From Thermoplasmata archaeon (GTDB taxonomy: Archaea > Thermoplasmatota > Thermoplasmata > Lutacidiplasmatales > SKW197): a stretch of DNA of 40,105 nucleotides. Each line of letters starts with the position of its first letter. Position 1 is the first letter of the stretch. Positions 6,850 to 16,800 of this stretch are shown piece after piece. The notes under the pieces are model-generated. The model saw only the letters and a list, made by a program, of their open reading frames with translations, was not told the DNA's origin and made no database searches. The stretch is taken from the NCBI GenBank assembly GCA_038874435.1, contig JAVZCK010000018.1, forward strand, positions 1 through 40,105, given 5' to 3'. The translations under genes were made by a program, and so were the position numbers.

Positions 6850-9800
6850 TTATTTCATATTTTGTGTGGTTATATAAAGAGGATCCCAAGAGAATGGAAT
6901 CCAGGGTGGAATGCGGGTTTGTCTGCTTAGGTTCATGTTTGAGGGTGTGACAAGGATATCTCCTCCGTAATATCTTATGTGATGTGTATGCCCACTGAAC
7001 ACGGCCTCAACCTTTCCGTTGGCGTTGATGAGATTAATAATATCCTCTCTGTAATTAGTGATACAACCGTGCCCATTTTCATACACAATCGGTGCATGTG
7101 TGAAGATGAAGTAATGGCCTATTTGGCTGTTCTGTGTACCCAATTCCGAATTCAGCCAGTTCCATTGAGAGGAAGTTAGACCTGTAACAGTATAGGAAGA
7201 CAAGTCAAGGCAATACCCTGTGTCTAAGCACAAAAATCGGTAGTTACCATAATCAAAACTATAGTAGTAACCTCCATAGGATAGTGGCCATGTGCCGTCA
7301 AACGCCCATGGGTCTAACCACAATCTATATAAATCAACCCATCGCCTATATGGGCTTCCAGGGACACTCCACGCACCCATGTAATAGTCTAACATCTCAT
7401 GATTTCCTGGTATTGTAAATACAGGGCAGTTTAACATCATAATTGCACCTTTGAATGCTTTCATGGAATTCGTATTATCAGTATCCTGAATTGGAATAAC
7501 CCCAAGAGACAACCCTCCCCAATCTATTAAATCACCTGTTATTACTACGAACTCTGGTTTCTCAAATATATTGATTCTGTTGATAATTGCACACAAGTGA
7601 GCGGTGTGGTAATCCGTGTCACTGCTGCCTGACCACTTGCTCCCAACATGGGTATCTGTTATCTGAATAATTTTGAATATGTTTTTATAGGGGAGTATTC
7701 CTAAACAATGCTTTTGAGTAATTGCTATTAAGCTCCCTCCATGAGTCACCCACACAGTTATATCGTACACCCCTTCCTGTGAACCTATTGGATTACATTG
7801 AATGTGCCAATTCTGATTTACGCTGTCATATGTTGTGCTGACTATGCTTACTGTATAGTGTGCACTACCATCGCTTTTCAATATTTCCACCACTTCAATC
7901 CTGTCCTGACTGAGCACGGATGGAGATAACACAATTTCAAAGTTTGTGTGTAAATTACAATCTACTATTGCAGGTCTTCCAGGTGAAGGGTACAGAATCG
8001 TTGGATTTGCTGGCGGAACTGTAGAAAGGTCTATGGGCCCATACAATTTATTATCTCCAGCTAAGTTCTCCCATCTCTCTATTTCTCCTGTTTCTAAATA
8101 TCTCTCCTCTGTTGTGAACCTACTGTTTACGGTGTCTATCTCAATTACGCGGTAACAAACTTGGCCCGTAATGTGCGAATTTGGTGCACTCCCCAAAAGA
8201 TATTCTATATAGTTAGAAATCCCATCAACATCCTCATCTTCTTTGCTATCCTCTCTCCTCGGATTTAATCCATTTTTCACTTCCCAACCATCTGGCATTT
8301 TATCTTCATCCGTATCCCATTTATCCACATCTGTGCCCACCTTTATTTCCTCCCAGTACCCTAACTCGTCTTCATCTTGGTCCTTACCACAAGACTCAAT
8401 ACTTACACTAATGCTTCCTATACTCCAACTGATATTCTCCCATTCTCCATCTCTTCTTTCTATTCCATTTTCAATTTGCCAGAAATATGTTTTTCCTTCC
8501 TTTCTTCCCCAGTACTTTATTGTTTTCTCGTCCTCTCCATACTTAAATTCAATTTCAAGAGGTAGCGACTCCACACCGTAATCATTCCTAAATGAAAAAA
8601 TCTCTTTTCTCTCTTTATTAACATTATCTATGGAAACTCTTCGGGTGTAATCGCCCACTTTAACAGTGTAGGAAATACCATACTGTGGTCCCCACTTGTA
8701 TTTCATCCTTACCCTAATACATTCATACCCTACAATAGGATTGATATCGTCTTTGTCATCAACATTGTCGTGGTCTGTATCCTTACCCCTGAGATTCTGA
8801 GGAATTCCTGTAAGACCAGGCATTTCTCCCACATTACAGATGAGTGGAGGATGGCCACCACCACCTCCACCACCAACCCCACCAGATGGTTCAAACGGAA
8901 ATGTTCTTGCCTTTTTCTCCATACTATCCAGCCAACCATCTCCATCAGTGTCTGAATTGTGCCAGGAAGAGGTAACATGCTGAGTGTAATATGGCCAATT
9001 AATAGGATTGCCTGGGTCATACTCTATACTCATCGGATACATATAGGTTAGCACATTCCATCCAGCTACTTCTTCCTCATCTGGTAAACCATCTCCATCA
9101 GCATCGTTTATCTTACCAACACTCTCTTTTACCACTGTCTTTCCGTTTATTGTTGCAGACACAGAAAACTTATACTCTACATTTCTTGCTAACCCAACAT
9201 TTTCTGGGATTTCATAACTTTGTATCTCTCCTGCCAATTCCACCTCCGTCTGGTAGATTACATTACTCCCTTCAATAACTCGGATTGCATATTGTATCTT
9301 TCCGACAACCCCAGGCATCTCCCACCACACCCTTACCCCATTCTCATCTCTTGCTGGCTCGTAATAGTCCTCTACCTGCAACACCGTGATTGCTGTTTCC
9401 GTTGTGAAACTGTGTGGCTGTTCTTTGCTACCATAACTAGCTGTGTATGTCTGACCATCTACCACTGTTGTTGCTACGATGTAGTAATCGTAGTCCTCTG
9501 CCGGATTTAGATGGTCCAGCACAACAGTGTGTGTTTTTGTGCTCTCTGCCTTGCTGGAGAGACCCCACCCATAGCCATCCCAATCTGGCTTGTAAATCTT
9601 CCACCAGAGCATTGTGTCTGTATTTATGTTCGTTTTCCAGGTAATGGTTGCACTGTTCTCTGTGGCAACTACATTTACATCATTAATCTGGATTTCTGGT
9701 ATGTTTAGTGGCCCAGAGACCTGCACATCACCTGCCTGAATGTAATACCTGTAATCAGTGTTTTTTGCAAGACCTGTAATTACATTCGTTGAATGACGGA

Positions 9801-12800
9801 TTTTTTGTGTGTAGTAATCCCTCTCATTGTATGTGCCAACTAAATTTCCATTCTGGCGAATTGTTACTGTGTTTTCCGCTGTTGGCACTGTCGTGTCCCA
9901 CTCAAATCTCACTCCGTCTTGCAGAATGTCTACCACCACATTGGTTATGGAGAGAGAAATAATAAAGGTTTTGGAGGCTGTGCCTGAAGTGCCATCTTCT
10001 GCTGTGGCTTTAATTATAATTGTGTACTCCACATTCTGGGAAAGTCCAGAGAGTGAAAGTTCAGTATCCCCAAACAGTAACTTTGTTTCATATTCACAAT
10101 CTGTAGATGTGTATAGCCAGGCATGGATATCCTGGTATGCATGAGCACCCCAGTTAATATAGAATTCCACCGTTGCAGTGCTTATTGAAGTGATTTTCAC
10201 CTGGTAAATCGTTACCTGCGGTCCTTCCATGCTCGCCATAATATCCATATTTGTTTCCTTCATTATGCCAATTGCTGTGACCTCACTGACCCAGATGCCC
10301 TCCGTCTTCGGCCTTATATCTTCTTTCATCTTCTTGACTGCTCCTCTTGTGTTCCCTGCTTCCAGCATGTTCGCAACTGCTTCATACTTATTATCCAGTG
10401 TATTCTTTTGCTGTGTTGCATTTCCGCTGAATGCAGTATCTGGCAATGCCAGAAGTGTCGTCTGAGCAGTTTCCACTTGCTCTGTTGCCTCAGGCACCCT
10501 ATCTGCATACCTCACAATTCCCTCTGCGCTTTTCATAAGCAACCTTGGATTTCCGCTCAAATCCGTGCAGAGACCAATGGAAGTGTAGCCAGCGTATGGT
10601 GTACCATCACTGTAATACCCATAAATCTCGCCTTCATGCACATCTGTCACTTTTTGCCATAATGCCACATTTCTTCCAAAGCTATCATACTTCAAATAGT
10701 TTACATTCCAGTAATAATTCTCATTGCTCAAATAAATCACATGCACATTCTTTCTTGTGTCCAATCCAATCTTTGGCTCTTTCGCATTCCCACATCCAAA
10801 TGTGATTCGTTTCGTGTCCCAATTCTCGCCAGCATCCCTGCTGTATTTCATATAGAGCTGATAAAATCCAGTTTCATTGTCTGCATAAACAACCCAGATT
10901 TGTTTCCCGAAGGTAGCCACATCAAAACCATAGTAAGGACTGCCAGAAAGTGTGGCAATCTCCTTGCTCAGCATCCAGCTCTCAGTTTTCTCATAACACA
11001 GAATCCTGGAGGCCTTCATAAGCATCGTTTTCACACTGCAATATAGATTTCCATCCACAAATTTTGCCTTTCCTACTATTTTCTCATCACCGTAACCTAA
11101 GTTCACCCATGTCGGGTTTCCATCCAGCTCCCATACCCACTTTTTCAGACGAAAGTCATAATGCCACACCTCATTCCATTCATAAACTGCAAAACTATCA
11201 AATGCTGTCAGGAAGAAATGGAAATTCTGGAGCACAGGGCTGGAAACAGGGCTTTCCGAACGCAAAACAAATCTCACGCTGAATTCTGTGGTTTCTGTTG
11301 TGAAATTGTACACCTGCCCTTTTTCTATTCTCGCAAACTCGTTTTCATAACTCACTGTTGTAGAAATTGTGCCAGTGCCATACCAGTGTGGTGTAAATGT
11401 GATTGGAAACACCTGCCCTGCAAAATGATATTCGCAACTCCCTTCCTCATAGTACACATAAATTCTTTCCAGCACGCTCCATTTCACCGCACTCACAGAA
11501 TAAACTGTAAAATTATCAAAATAGCCAGCACCGTATGCATCTGCTGGATTGCCTTCAATGTCTCCAATCCTTATTTTGGCTGTAAGCACCTCTGGCCTGT
11601 AATACATCCCGCAATACACATTATCAAGAAATACATAGAAGTAAGGCACAGAATACACAACCCGGAGGTTATGCCATTGATTCCGCCAGATGTATGTGAT
11701 AAATGAATAGTTGCCTGAACTATCCGCATACATCATGCTCCCGTACTCATCACTCCTCGAATAATTCCTCTCCACACCAATTCCCCAGTCCGCACCTTTC
11801 AACAACCAGAACATCTGGTTATCATAATAAGGCAACATGAAATCAATTGAGAATTCAAATTCTGCAATTCCAACTGGTGGCAAGAAGCTGGGTGATTCTG
11901 CGTAGCCATAGCCAGAGCGATTTGCCCTTGTGTCTATGTGCAATTTGCCTCTGGTGATTTCTACAACATTTGCTTCAGAGACATTCAAATACCAGCCATC
12001 AACACTCTCAAATCCAGTGGAATAAAGCATATTTCCTCGCCTGTAATCAACAATTTTGTAGTAATACACTGCATCCTTTGCACCAAATTCATCTACACCA
12101 CCAAACAAATACACATCCACTCCCTCGCGAATTCTACAGGCACTCAAGCCAAAAACTGGCTCCTCAAGCACTCCCACAATCTTTGGTTCTTCCCATGGAT
12201 AGCTCCAGGGTTGGAAATAGCATTCTATGATTTTATCTGTTATTCCATGTGGAGTCCTCCCACCAAATATGTAGAGCGTGTTTCCAGCCATGTAATAACC
12301 CATATCGGCAACACCAAATGGCAACGCTTTGCTTTCTATGTAACTCATCCCATCATGCATCCAGATTTTGTAAGTTTTGTTTACAAATTGCTCACCTGAA
12401 AGCCCTCCAAAAATGAAGAGGCAATCGCCGTTCATCACAGCACCCATGTGCGAATAATTGGTTGGAATTTCCCAGATTCTTGGTTTTACCTCAATGCTCA
12501 TTGTATCAAATCTGAATCGCCAGAATTGGTCTATGCCACCAGGCAAAATCCAGACCGCATCAAATGGAATTATTGCAGAGCCCTGATGGACTGCTGCAGC
12601 ACCAAATGCCATCGGTTGGGGGAGCTTGAGTGGGAGCATTTCTATTGTGTAGTTTTGAAGCCAGAAACGAACAATTCCATCTGTATAATTCCCGAGTTCG
12701 GTGCAACCACCTGCAATGTAAACCGCATCTCCGTATGCAAAAGCCACATGACCAAAAAAAGGGTACGGGAGAAAGCCAACAACCTCAATTTTCATTGTTG

Positions 12801-13542
12801 ATGTATCAAATCTGTAGATTTCTATTTTACCATGGATGCCATCCTCTGTGCCACCAAAAATGTAAATGGAGTTGCAATAAGCAACAGTTTGGGTATAGTA
12901 AAGTCCAGAGAGTAATGCAAGTGGATGTTTCGCCAGCATAATTCCATCACCACTTACCTCAGCGTTCTCCAGCAAGAACTGATTCTGATTTGGATACACA
13001 GAAAGCTCTGTAAGATTCTGTAAACCAATCCTTGCAGTTGCATAAGCAGTTTCTTCACTCTCAATCCCTGTGCAGTTCACATACACACTTGGATTAATCC
13101 CATAGCCAATGTATGCTGTTTGCCAGGAGTAGGTGGAGGTTTTGCTGTAATAAACATAGGTGGAGTAATTGGCAAGTGTGTAGGCAATGAGATGCCAGCA
13201 ATTGCTTAATCCATAATCCAGCGCAATTACTGGTAAAGGAGAGTTAACTAAAACTATTTTGTTCAAATTCGTTGCACTTGTGAAATTTGCATAGCACAAT
13301 GTGGTGTTATTCTCAACCCAGACCGCATGGTATTTGCTACCATCAGTTTTGATGACAGGCCCAGCTGTAACATTGCCAGAAAGTTGGAATGGCAATGACC
13401 ATGCGACTGCTGGCTCTATGGAGTTCGCACCAGTTGTATTCTCAATGTTCCCGTTTCCTGCCTTTGCACCCTCTGCATTCTCTCCCTGAGGAAGATGAAA
13501 ACACAGCACCAAAACGATTAATATTGCTAACAGTTTCTTCAT
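6850..13542 (-). CDS. Giant secreted kelch/LamG/Fn3 metallophosphoesterase (MPE1)
   Basis: About 2,230 residues from the ATG at 13542. I chose this over an in-frame start 18 codons upstream because the protein then opens directly with the signal peptide (MKKLLAILIVLVLCF) and the ATG lies about 29 bases from a TATA box. Order of domains: kelch-type beta-propeller (about 197-484; six blades ending in GG, such as IYIFGG, VYIAGG, LFIFGG, VYLFGG); concanavalin/LamG-like domain (about 504-680); a second beta-propeller-like stretch (about 700-1010); several Fn3-like domains (about 1110-1460); acidic Ca-binding repeats (DADGDGLPDEEE near 1470 and others near 1720-1760); and a C-terminal phosphoesterase (about 1950-2230) with DTH, GDLID, GNHE, THAP and GHTH. 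No C-terminal membrane helix. First gene of the operon; substrate unknown. Confidence 0.88.
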   Translation of the reverse strand: MKKLLAILIVLVLCFHLPQGENAEGAKAGNGNIENTTGANSIEPAVAWSLPFQLSGNVTAGPVIKTDGSKYHAVWVENNTTLCYANFTSATNLNKIVLVNSPLPVIALDYGLSNCWHLIAYTLANYSTYVYYSKTSTYSWQTAYIGYGINPSVYVNCTGIESEETAYATARIGLQNLTELSVYPNQNQFLLENAEVSGDGIMLAKHPLALLSGLYYTQTVAYCNSIYIFGGTEDGIHGKIEIYRFDTSTMKIEVVGFLPYPFFGHVAFAYGDAVYIAGGCTELGNYTDGIVRFWLQNYTIEMLPLKLPQPMAFGAAAVHQGSAIIPFDAVWILPGGIDQFWRFRFDTMSIEVKPRIWEIPTNYSHMGAVMNGDCLFIFGGLSGEQFVNKTYKIWMHDGMSYIESKALPFGVADMGYYMAGNTLYIFGGRTPHGITDKIIECYFQPWSYPWEEPKIVGVLEEPVFGLSACRIREGVDVYLFGGVDEFGAKDAVYYYKIVDYRRGNMLYSTGFESVDGWYLNVSEANVVEITRGKLHIDTRANRSGYGYAESPSFLPPVGIAEFEFSIDFMLPYYDNQMFWLLKGADWGIGVERNYSRSDEYGSMMYADSSGNYSFITYIWRNQWHNLRVVYSVPYFYVFLDNVYCGMYYRPEVLTAKIRIGDIEGNPADAYGAGYFDNFTVYSVSAVKWSVLERIYVYYEEGSCEYHFAGQVFPITFTPHWYGTGTISTTVSYENEFARIEKGQVYNFTTETTEFSVRFVLRSESPVSSPVLQNFHFFLTAFDSFAVYEWNEVWHYDFRLKKWVWELDGNPTWVNLGYGDEKIVGKAKFVDGNLYCSVKTMLMKASRILCYEKTESWMLSKEIATLSGSPYYGFDVATFGKQIWVVYADNETGFYQLYMKYSRDAGENWDTKRITFGCGNAKEPKIGLDTRKNVHVIYLSNENYYWNVNYLKYDSFGRNVALWQKVTDVHEGEIYGYYSDGTPYAGYTSIGLCTDLSGNPRLLMKSAEGIVRYADRVPEATEQVETAQTTLLALPDTAFSGNATQQKNTLDNKYEAVANMLEAGNTRGAVKKMKEDIRPKTEGIWVSEVTAIGIMKETNMDIMASMEGPQVTIYQVKITSISTATVEFYINWGAHAYQDIHAWLYTSTDCEYETKLLFGDTELSLSGLSQNVEYTIIIKATAEDGTSGTASKTFIISLSITNVVVDILQDGVRFEWDTTVPTAENTVTIRQNGNLVGTYNERDYYTQKIRHSTNVITGLAKNTDYRYYIQAGDVQVSGPLNIPEIQINDVNVVATENSATITWKTNINTDTMLWWKIYKPDWDGYGWGLSSKAESTKTHTVVLDHLNPAEDYDYYIVATTVVDGQTYTASYGSKEQPHSFTTETAITVLQVEDYYEPARDENGVRVWWEMPGVVGKIQYAIRVIEGSNVIYQTEVELAGEIQSYEIPENVGLARNVEYKFSVSATINGKTVVKESVGKINDADGDGLPDEEEVAGWNVLTYMYPMSIEYDPGNPINWPYYTQHVTSSWHNSDTDGDGWLDSMEKKARTFPFEPSGGVGGGGGGGHPPLICNVGEMPGLTGIPQNLRGKDTDHDNVDDKDDINPIVGYECIRVRMKYKWGPQYGISYTVKVGDYTRRVSIDNVNKERKEIFSFRNDYGVESLPLEIEFKYGEDEKTIKYWGRKEGKTYFWQIENGIERRDGEWENISWSIGSISVSIESCGKDQDEDELGYWEEIKVGTDVDKWDTDEDKMPDGWEVKNGLNPRREDSKEDEDVDGISNYIEYLLGSAPNSHITGQVCYRVIEIDTVNSRFTTEERYLETGEIERWENLAGDNKLYGPIDLSTVPPANPTILYPSPGRPAIVDCNLHTNFEIVLSPSVLSQDRIEVVEILKSDGSAHYTVSIVSTTYDSVNQNWHIQCNPIGSQEGVYDITVWVTHGGSLIAITQKHCLGILPYKNIFKIIQITDTHVGSKWSGSSDTDYHTAHLCAIINRINIFEKPEFVVITGDLIDWGGLSLGVIPIQDTDNTNSMKAFKGAIMMLNCPVFTIPGNHEMLDYYMGAWSVPGSPYRRWVDLYRLWLDPWAFDGTWPLSYGGYYYSFDYGNYRFLCLDTGYCLDLSSYTVTGLTSSQWNWLNSELGTQNSQIGHYFIFTHAPIVYENGHGCITNYREDIINLINANGKVEAVFSGHTHHIRYYGGDILVTPSNMNLSRQTRIPPWIPFSWDPLYITTQNMK
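9327..9525. repeat. Direct repeat within Fn3 coding region, copy 2
   Basis: Partner of 5563-5761, lying inside MPE1 and encoding the same Fn3 segment. High DNA identity here, against weak similarity in the adjoining Fn3 and Ca-repeat regions, points to recombination between the two MPE genes. Confidence 0.9.
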
Positions 13543-13560
13543 AATTATAAGTAATGTTTT

Positions 13561-13576
13561 TTTTTTATATATAAAG
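13561..13576 (-). promoter_or_regulatory. TATA-box promoter of the MPE cassette operon
   Basis: The minus strand reads CTTTATATATAAAA, a near-ideal archaeal TATA box centred about 29 bases from the ATG at 13542. That spacing predicts a leaderless transcript, in agreement with the absence of a Shine-Dalgarno before this ATG. It is the only clear promoter I see for the whole 13.5 kb leftward block. Confidence 0.65.
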
Positions 13577-13771
13577 TTTTCGCTTGAGTTTGGCATTTTT
13601 TGTATCTCTTAATGAGTTTGCATGGCTTGTCTCAATCTGATTGTTCATGAAACTGCATCAAAAAATGTTGTAAGCAATTGAAAATCCACTTTTTGGTTCC
13701 CTTGTGTTCATTTGCGAAATCTGTATTTTGCGAGTTCTACCTTAAGTGGGAGTTATAGTCAAGTGCAAAAG

Positions 13772-13792
13772 TTGCTGCACCCATGCAGGCAA
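13772..13792. promoter_or_regulatory. Imperfect inverted repeat, possible operator
   Basis: TTGCTGCA and TGCAGGCAA form an imperfect inverted repeat around CCCA. It lies immediately upstream of the TATA-like box of the GH57 gene, a position where an archaeal activator or repressor of sugar genes could bind. No known binding consensus is recognised. The rest of the divergent spacer (13577-13771) holds nothing I can name. Confidence 0.3.
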
Positions 13793-13793
13793 T

Positions 13794-13801
13794 CTTTATT
13801 A
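13794..13801 (+). promoter_or_regulatory. TATA-like box of the starch/maltodextrin operon
   Basis: CTTTATTA is centred about 28 bases before the ATG at 13826, so the first mRNA of the operon is probably leaderless. It is divergent from the MPE operon promoter, about 220 bases away. Confidence 0.45.
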
Positions 13802-13825
13802 CCCTCAAATAAATACAGCCATACG

Positions 13826-16800
13826 ATGAGGTTTAGAATTACGCTCCCCTTGGTTCTCCTCCTTCTCATACCTCTCCATGCTGCAACAGCCACCACACCC
13901 AACACAATCACAATAGATGGTTCCCTTGTAGAATGGCAGGCAGATGAGCTCATGGGAATTTCAAACGAAAAAAAACTCTATCTCACATGGGATGCTCAAG
14001 CCCTCTACATTGGCTGGAATGGAACCGATTTCGGTGTTGAGGGGGACCTCTTCATTTACCTAAATACCACGGCAGGAGGTAGTTTTGCAGGCAAGGACTG
14101 GTATGGGATTCACACCCTGCCCTTTGAAGCTGACTATCTTTTCTGGGTGGAAAACGGGGCACAGAGCACAAATTATGGACTTGATAAATACGCTAATGGC
14201 TGGACCACTGTAAGTTTCACAGGGCAAACCTACATCGGCTGGAGTGGAAATCCAAACACAGAAATCAAAATTCCGTTTTCAGACATTGGTATTCCAACTA
14301 CGCTCTCTCTTCTTGTCTTTGCTCAGTGGGAAGAGGCCCAGAATGTCTGGGCAGCATTTCCAACAAACAACACACCTGTTGGTTCTGGCCCTGAGACATT
14401 TACATACTACTACCAATTCCCACTCACAACCTCAATTTCACCAAACGCTCCCAACTACATAATGCAGAGCACAACAAACGATACGCAACCACCAATGGTC
14501 AAATTCATTCAGCCACTGGAAAACGAAGTCATAACCCTGAGCTTCTACAACATCACAATTGAGGCAACTGATAACACAGGGATAAAAAGCGTTGAGGTTT
14601 CAATAGACAGCAGTGCCTTCCAGCCCTGCCCAAAATCTGGAAATTACTACATCTACCAGTGGAGTATTACTACTGAAGGCAGCCATACACTGAACGCGAG
14701 GGCAACGGACATAGCAGGAAATACTGCCTCTGCTATTGTTAACTGCACATTCAAGCGGGAAAGTAACCCAAACGCAATAAAACTTGCGATAATCTGGCAC
14801 ATGCATCAGCCAATGTATAAAAACATGGCAACAGGGAGATACGAGCTACCCTGGACAAGGGTGCATGCAGTTCAGGAATACCTTGACCATCCACTCATCC
14901 TCCAGAAGTATCCAAATGTGAAGGTCATTTACAACTTCGTGCCTTCCCTTATGGAACAAATCGAAGACATAAATAAATCTGGCTATACAGACCCGCACTG
15001 GGAGCTTGCACTCAAGGAGAACACCCAACTCACACTTGAGGAGCGAAAGAAAGTCCAGAAGGAGTTTTTCTGGCTCGCGGCATGGCAGTTCAGAGACACG
15101 GATAATGCTAACAAGCGCTACAAACAACTTTCAGAGATTGTGGATAGTGGAAGAGATTTGAACGACCAGGAACTACTTGACTTGAAGGTGCTTTACTTTC
15201 TCCTCCAGATTTCCAAGCCGTATGTAAAGGGAGAATTTTCTGGAGTTTCTGGCGACCCTGAACTCTGGGCATTGCGAAATAAAACAGGAAATTACACAAA
15301 ATCAGACCTTGCCCTCGTTCTTACCAAACAGAAAGAAATTGCTGATAAGGTGCTTCCGCTCTACAAACAGCGACTTGATGCTAACCAGTGTGAGATTTCC
15401 ACAACGCCTTACTACCACCCAATCCTCCCCTTGCTTCTGATGGATAACTGGACGGGTTCAATAAGTAACATGAAAGTTGTTAAAGGCGTCTGGCGAGAAG
15501 ATGCATTGACACATTTAAGAATGGCGAGAGCGAAATACAGTGAGGTATTTGGCACAGAACCAGTTGGGCTCTGGCCCTCTGAAGAAGCGGTCTCTCCTGC
15601 TGCAATTGAGGTTATCGCAGATACAAATTTCACCTGGCTTGTGACAGATTCAAGAATCATTGACAACACCCTGGAGCCAATGGGCATAGATGTAATAAAC
15701 CAGAATGCAGGCGACTATGTGGTGAATCCACCTGCACTCTACAAGCCCTATGTGGTCAACATAAACGGGAAAAAAGTCGTTGCGGTTTTCAGAGATAGAA
15801 CAATCTCTGACAGAATTGCGTTCCAGTATGGACACATGGATGCAGATGCCGCCGTTGAGGAGTTAATTAAATACATCTATGAAATGGGCAACCGACTGCC
15901 AGATAAAAGAAACTCTGTAATTACAATTGCCGCAGATGGAGAAAACTGGATGTTCTGGGATGATGCTGGCTACGAAAACAACGGTAGAACATTCCTGGAA
16001 AAACTTTATGCCAGGTTGAATGTTGAGACGGGCATAGAGACCGTGCTCCTCAAGGACTTCCTTGCTAAAAATCCACCGAATACTGAAATAAAGACCATCG
16101 CAACTGGCTCCTGGATAAATGGAGATTTAGAAACTTGGAGAGGTGAACCAGATGAAGATATTGCCTGGCAACGGCTTGCAAGTGCCAGAAAGGCGGTTGT
16201 GGACTACGAAATTTCACATCCGAACTCCAGCGAGGTAAGGAAGGCCTGGGAGAGTATTTATCCGGCAGAGGGAAGCGATTGGTTCTGGTGGTATGGCACA
16301 GACCAGACCACAAGAGACGAGGACATGTTTGATCGGCTCTTCAAGATTCACCTTGTGAATGTTTACAAAGCGATAGGGCTCCAGCCCCCAATAGAACTCA
16401 CAGCAGAACTCCGCACTCCGAAGGAGCCGGAGAGAGTGGGAAAGAGTGGACTCTTCAAACCGGTGCTGGACGGGACAATGAACCAGACGGAATGGGCTGA
16501 TGCTGCTGGATATTTGTGTGTGCCGAACAACCTTGGAATTGAAGAAATAGCCATCGGTGCAGATACCCAGAACATTTACATTGGATTGAAAATGCCATCT
16601 GAGAATCTCATTGAAAATTCCGAAATCCTGGATTTGAGCATTTACATTTCATCTCCTAGTCCTGCAGACATGAATGTACCAATGACCAATTTTCTACCCC
16701 TTGGTGGCAATGACTCCCTCGGCTTCCCGATAAAATGGAAGGCGAAAATTTTGCCTGAAACACGACTGGAAACTGGTGAGACAAAAATAGCAATTTTCAG

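Noticed and set aside
10229-12399. Several plus-strand frames of 60-180 codons opposite MPE1
   Set aside because: They are antisense to strong kelch/LamG/Fn3 coding sequence and show no protein-like pattern of their own.
1-13600. A phage or transposon origin for the MPE/A block
   Set aside because: No transposase, integrase, terminal inverted repeats or target-site duplication could be seen around it; the repeats are internal to genes.
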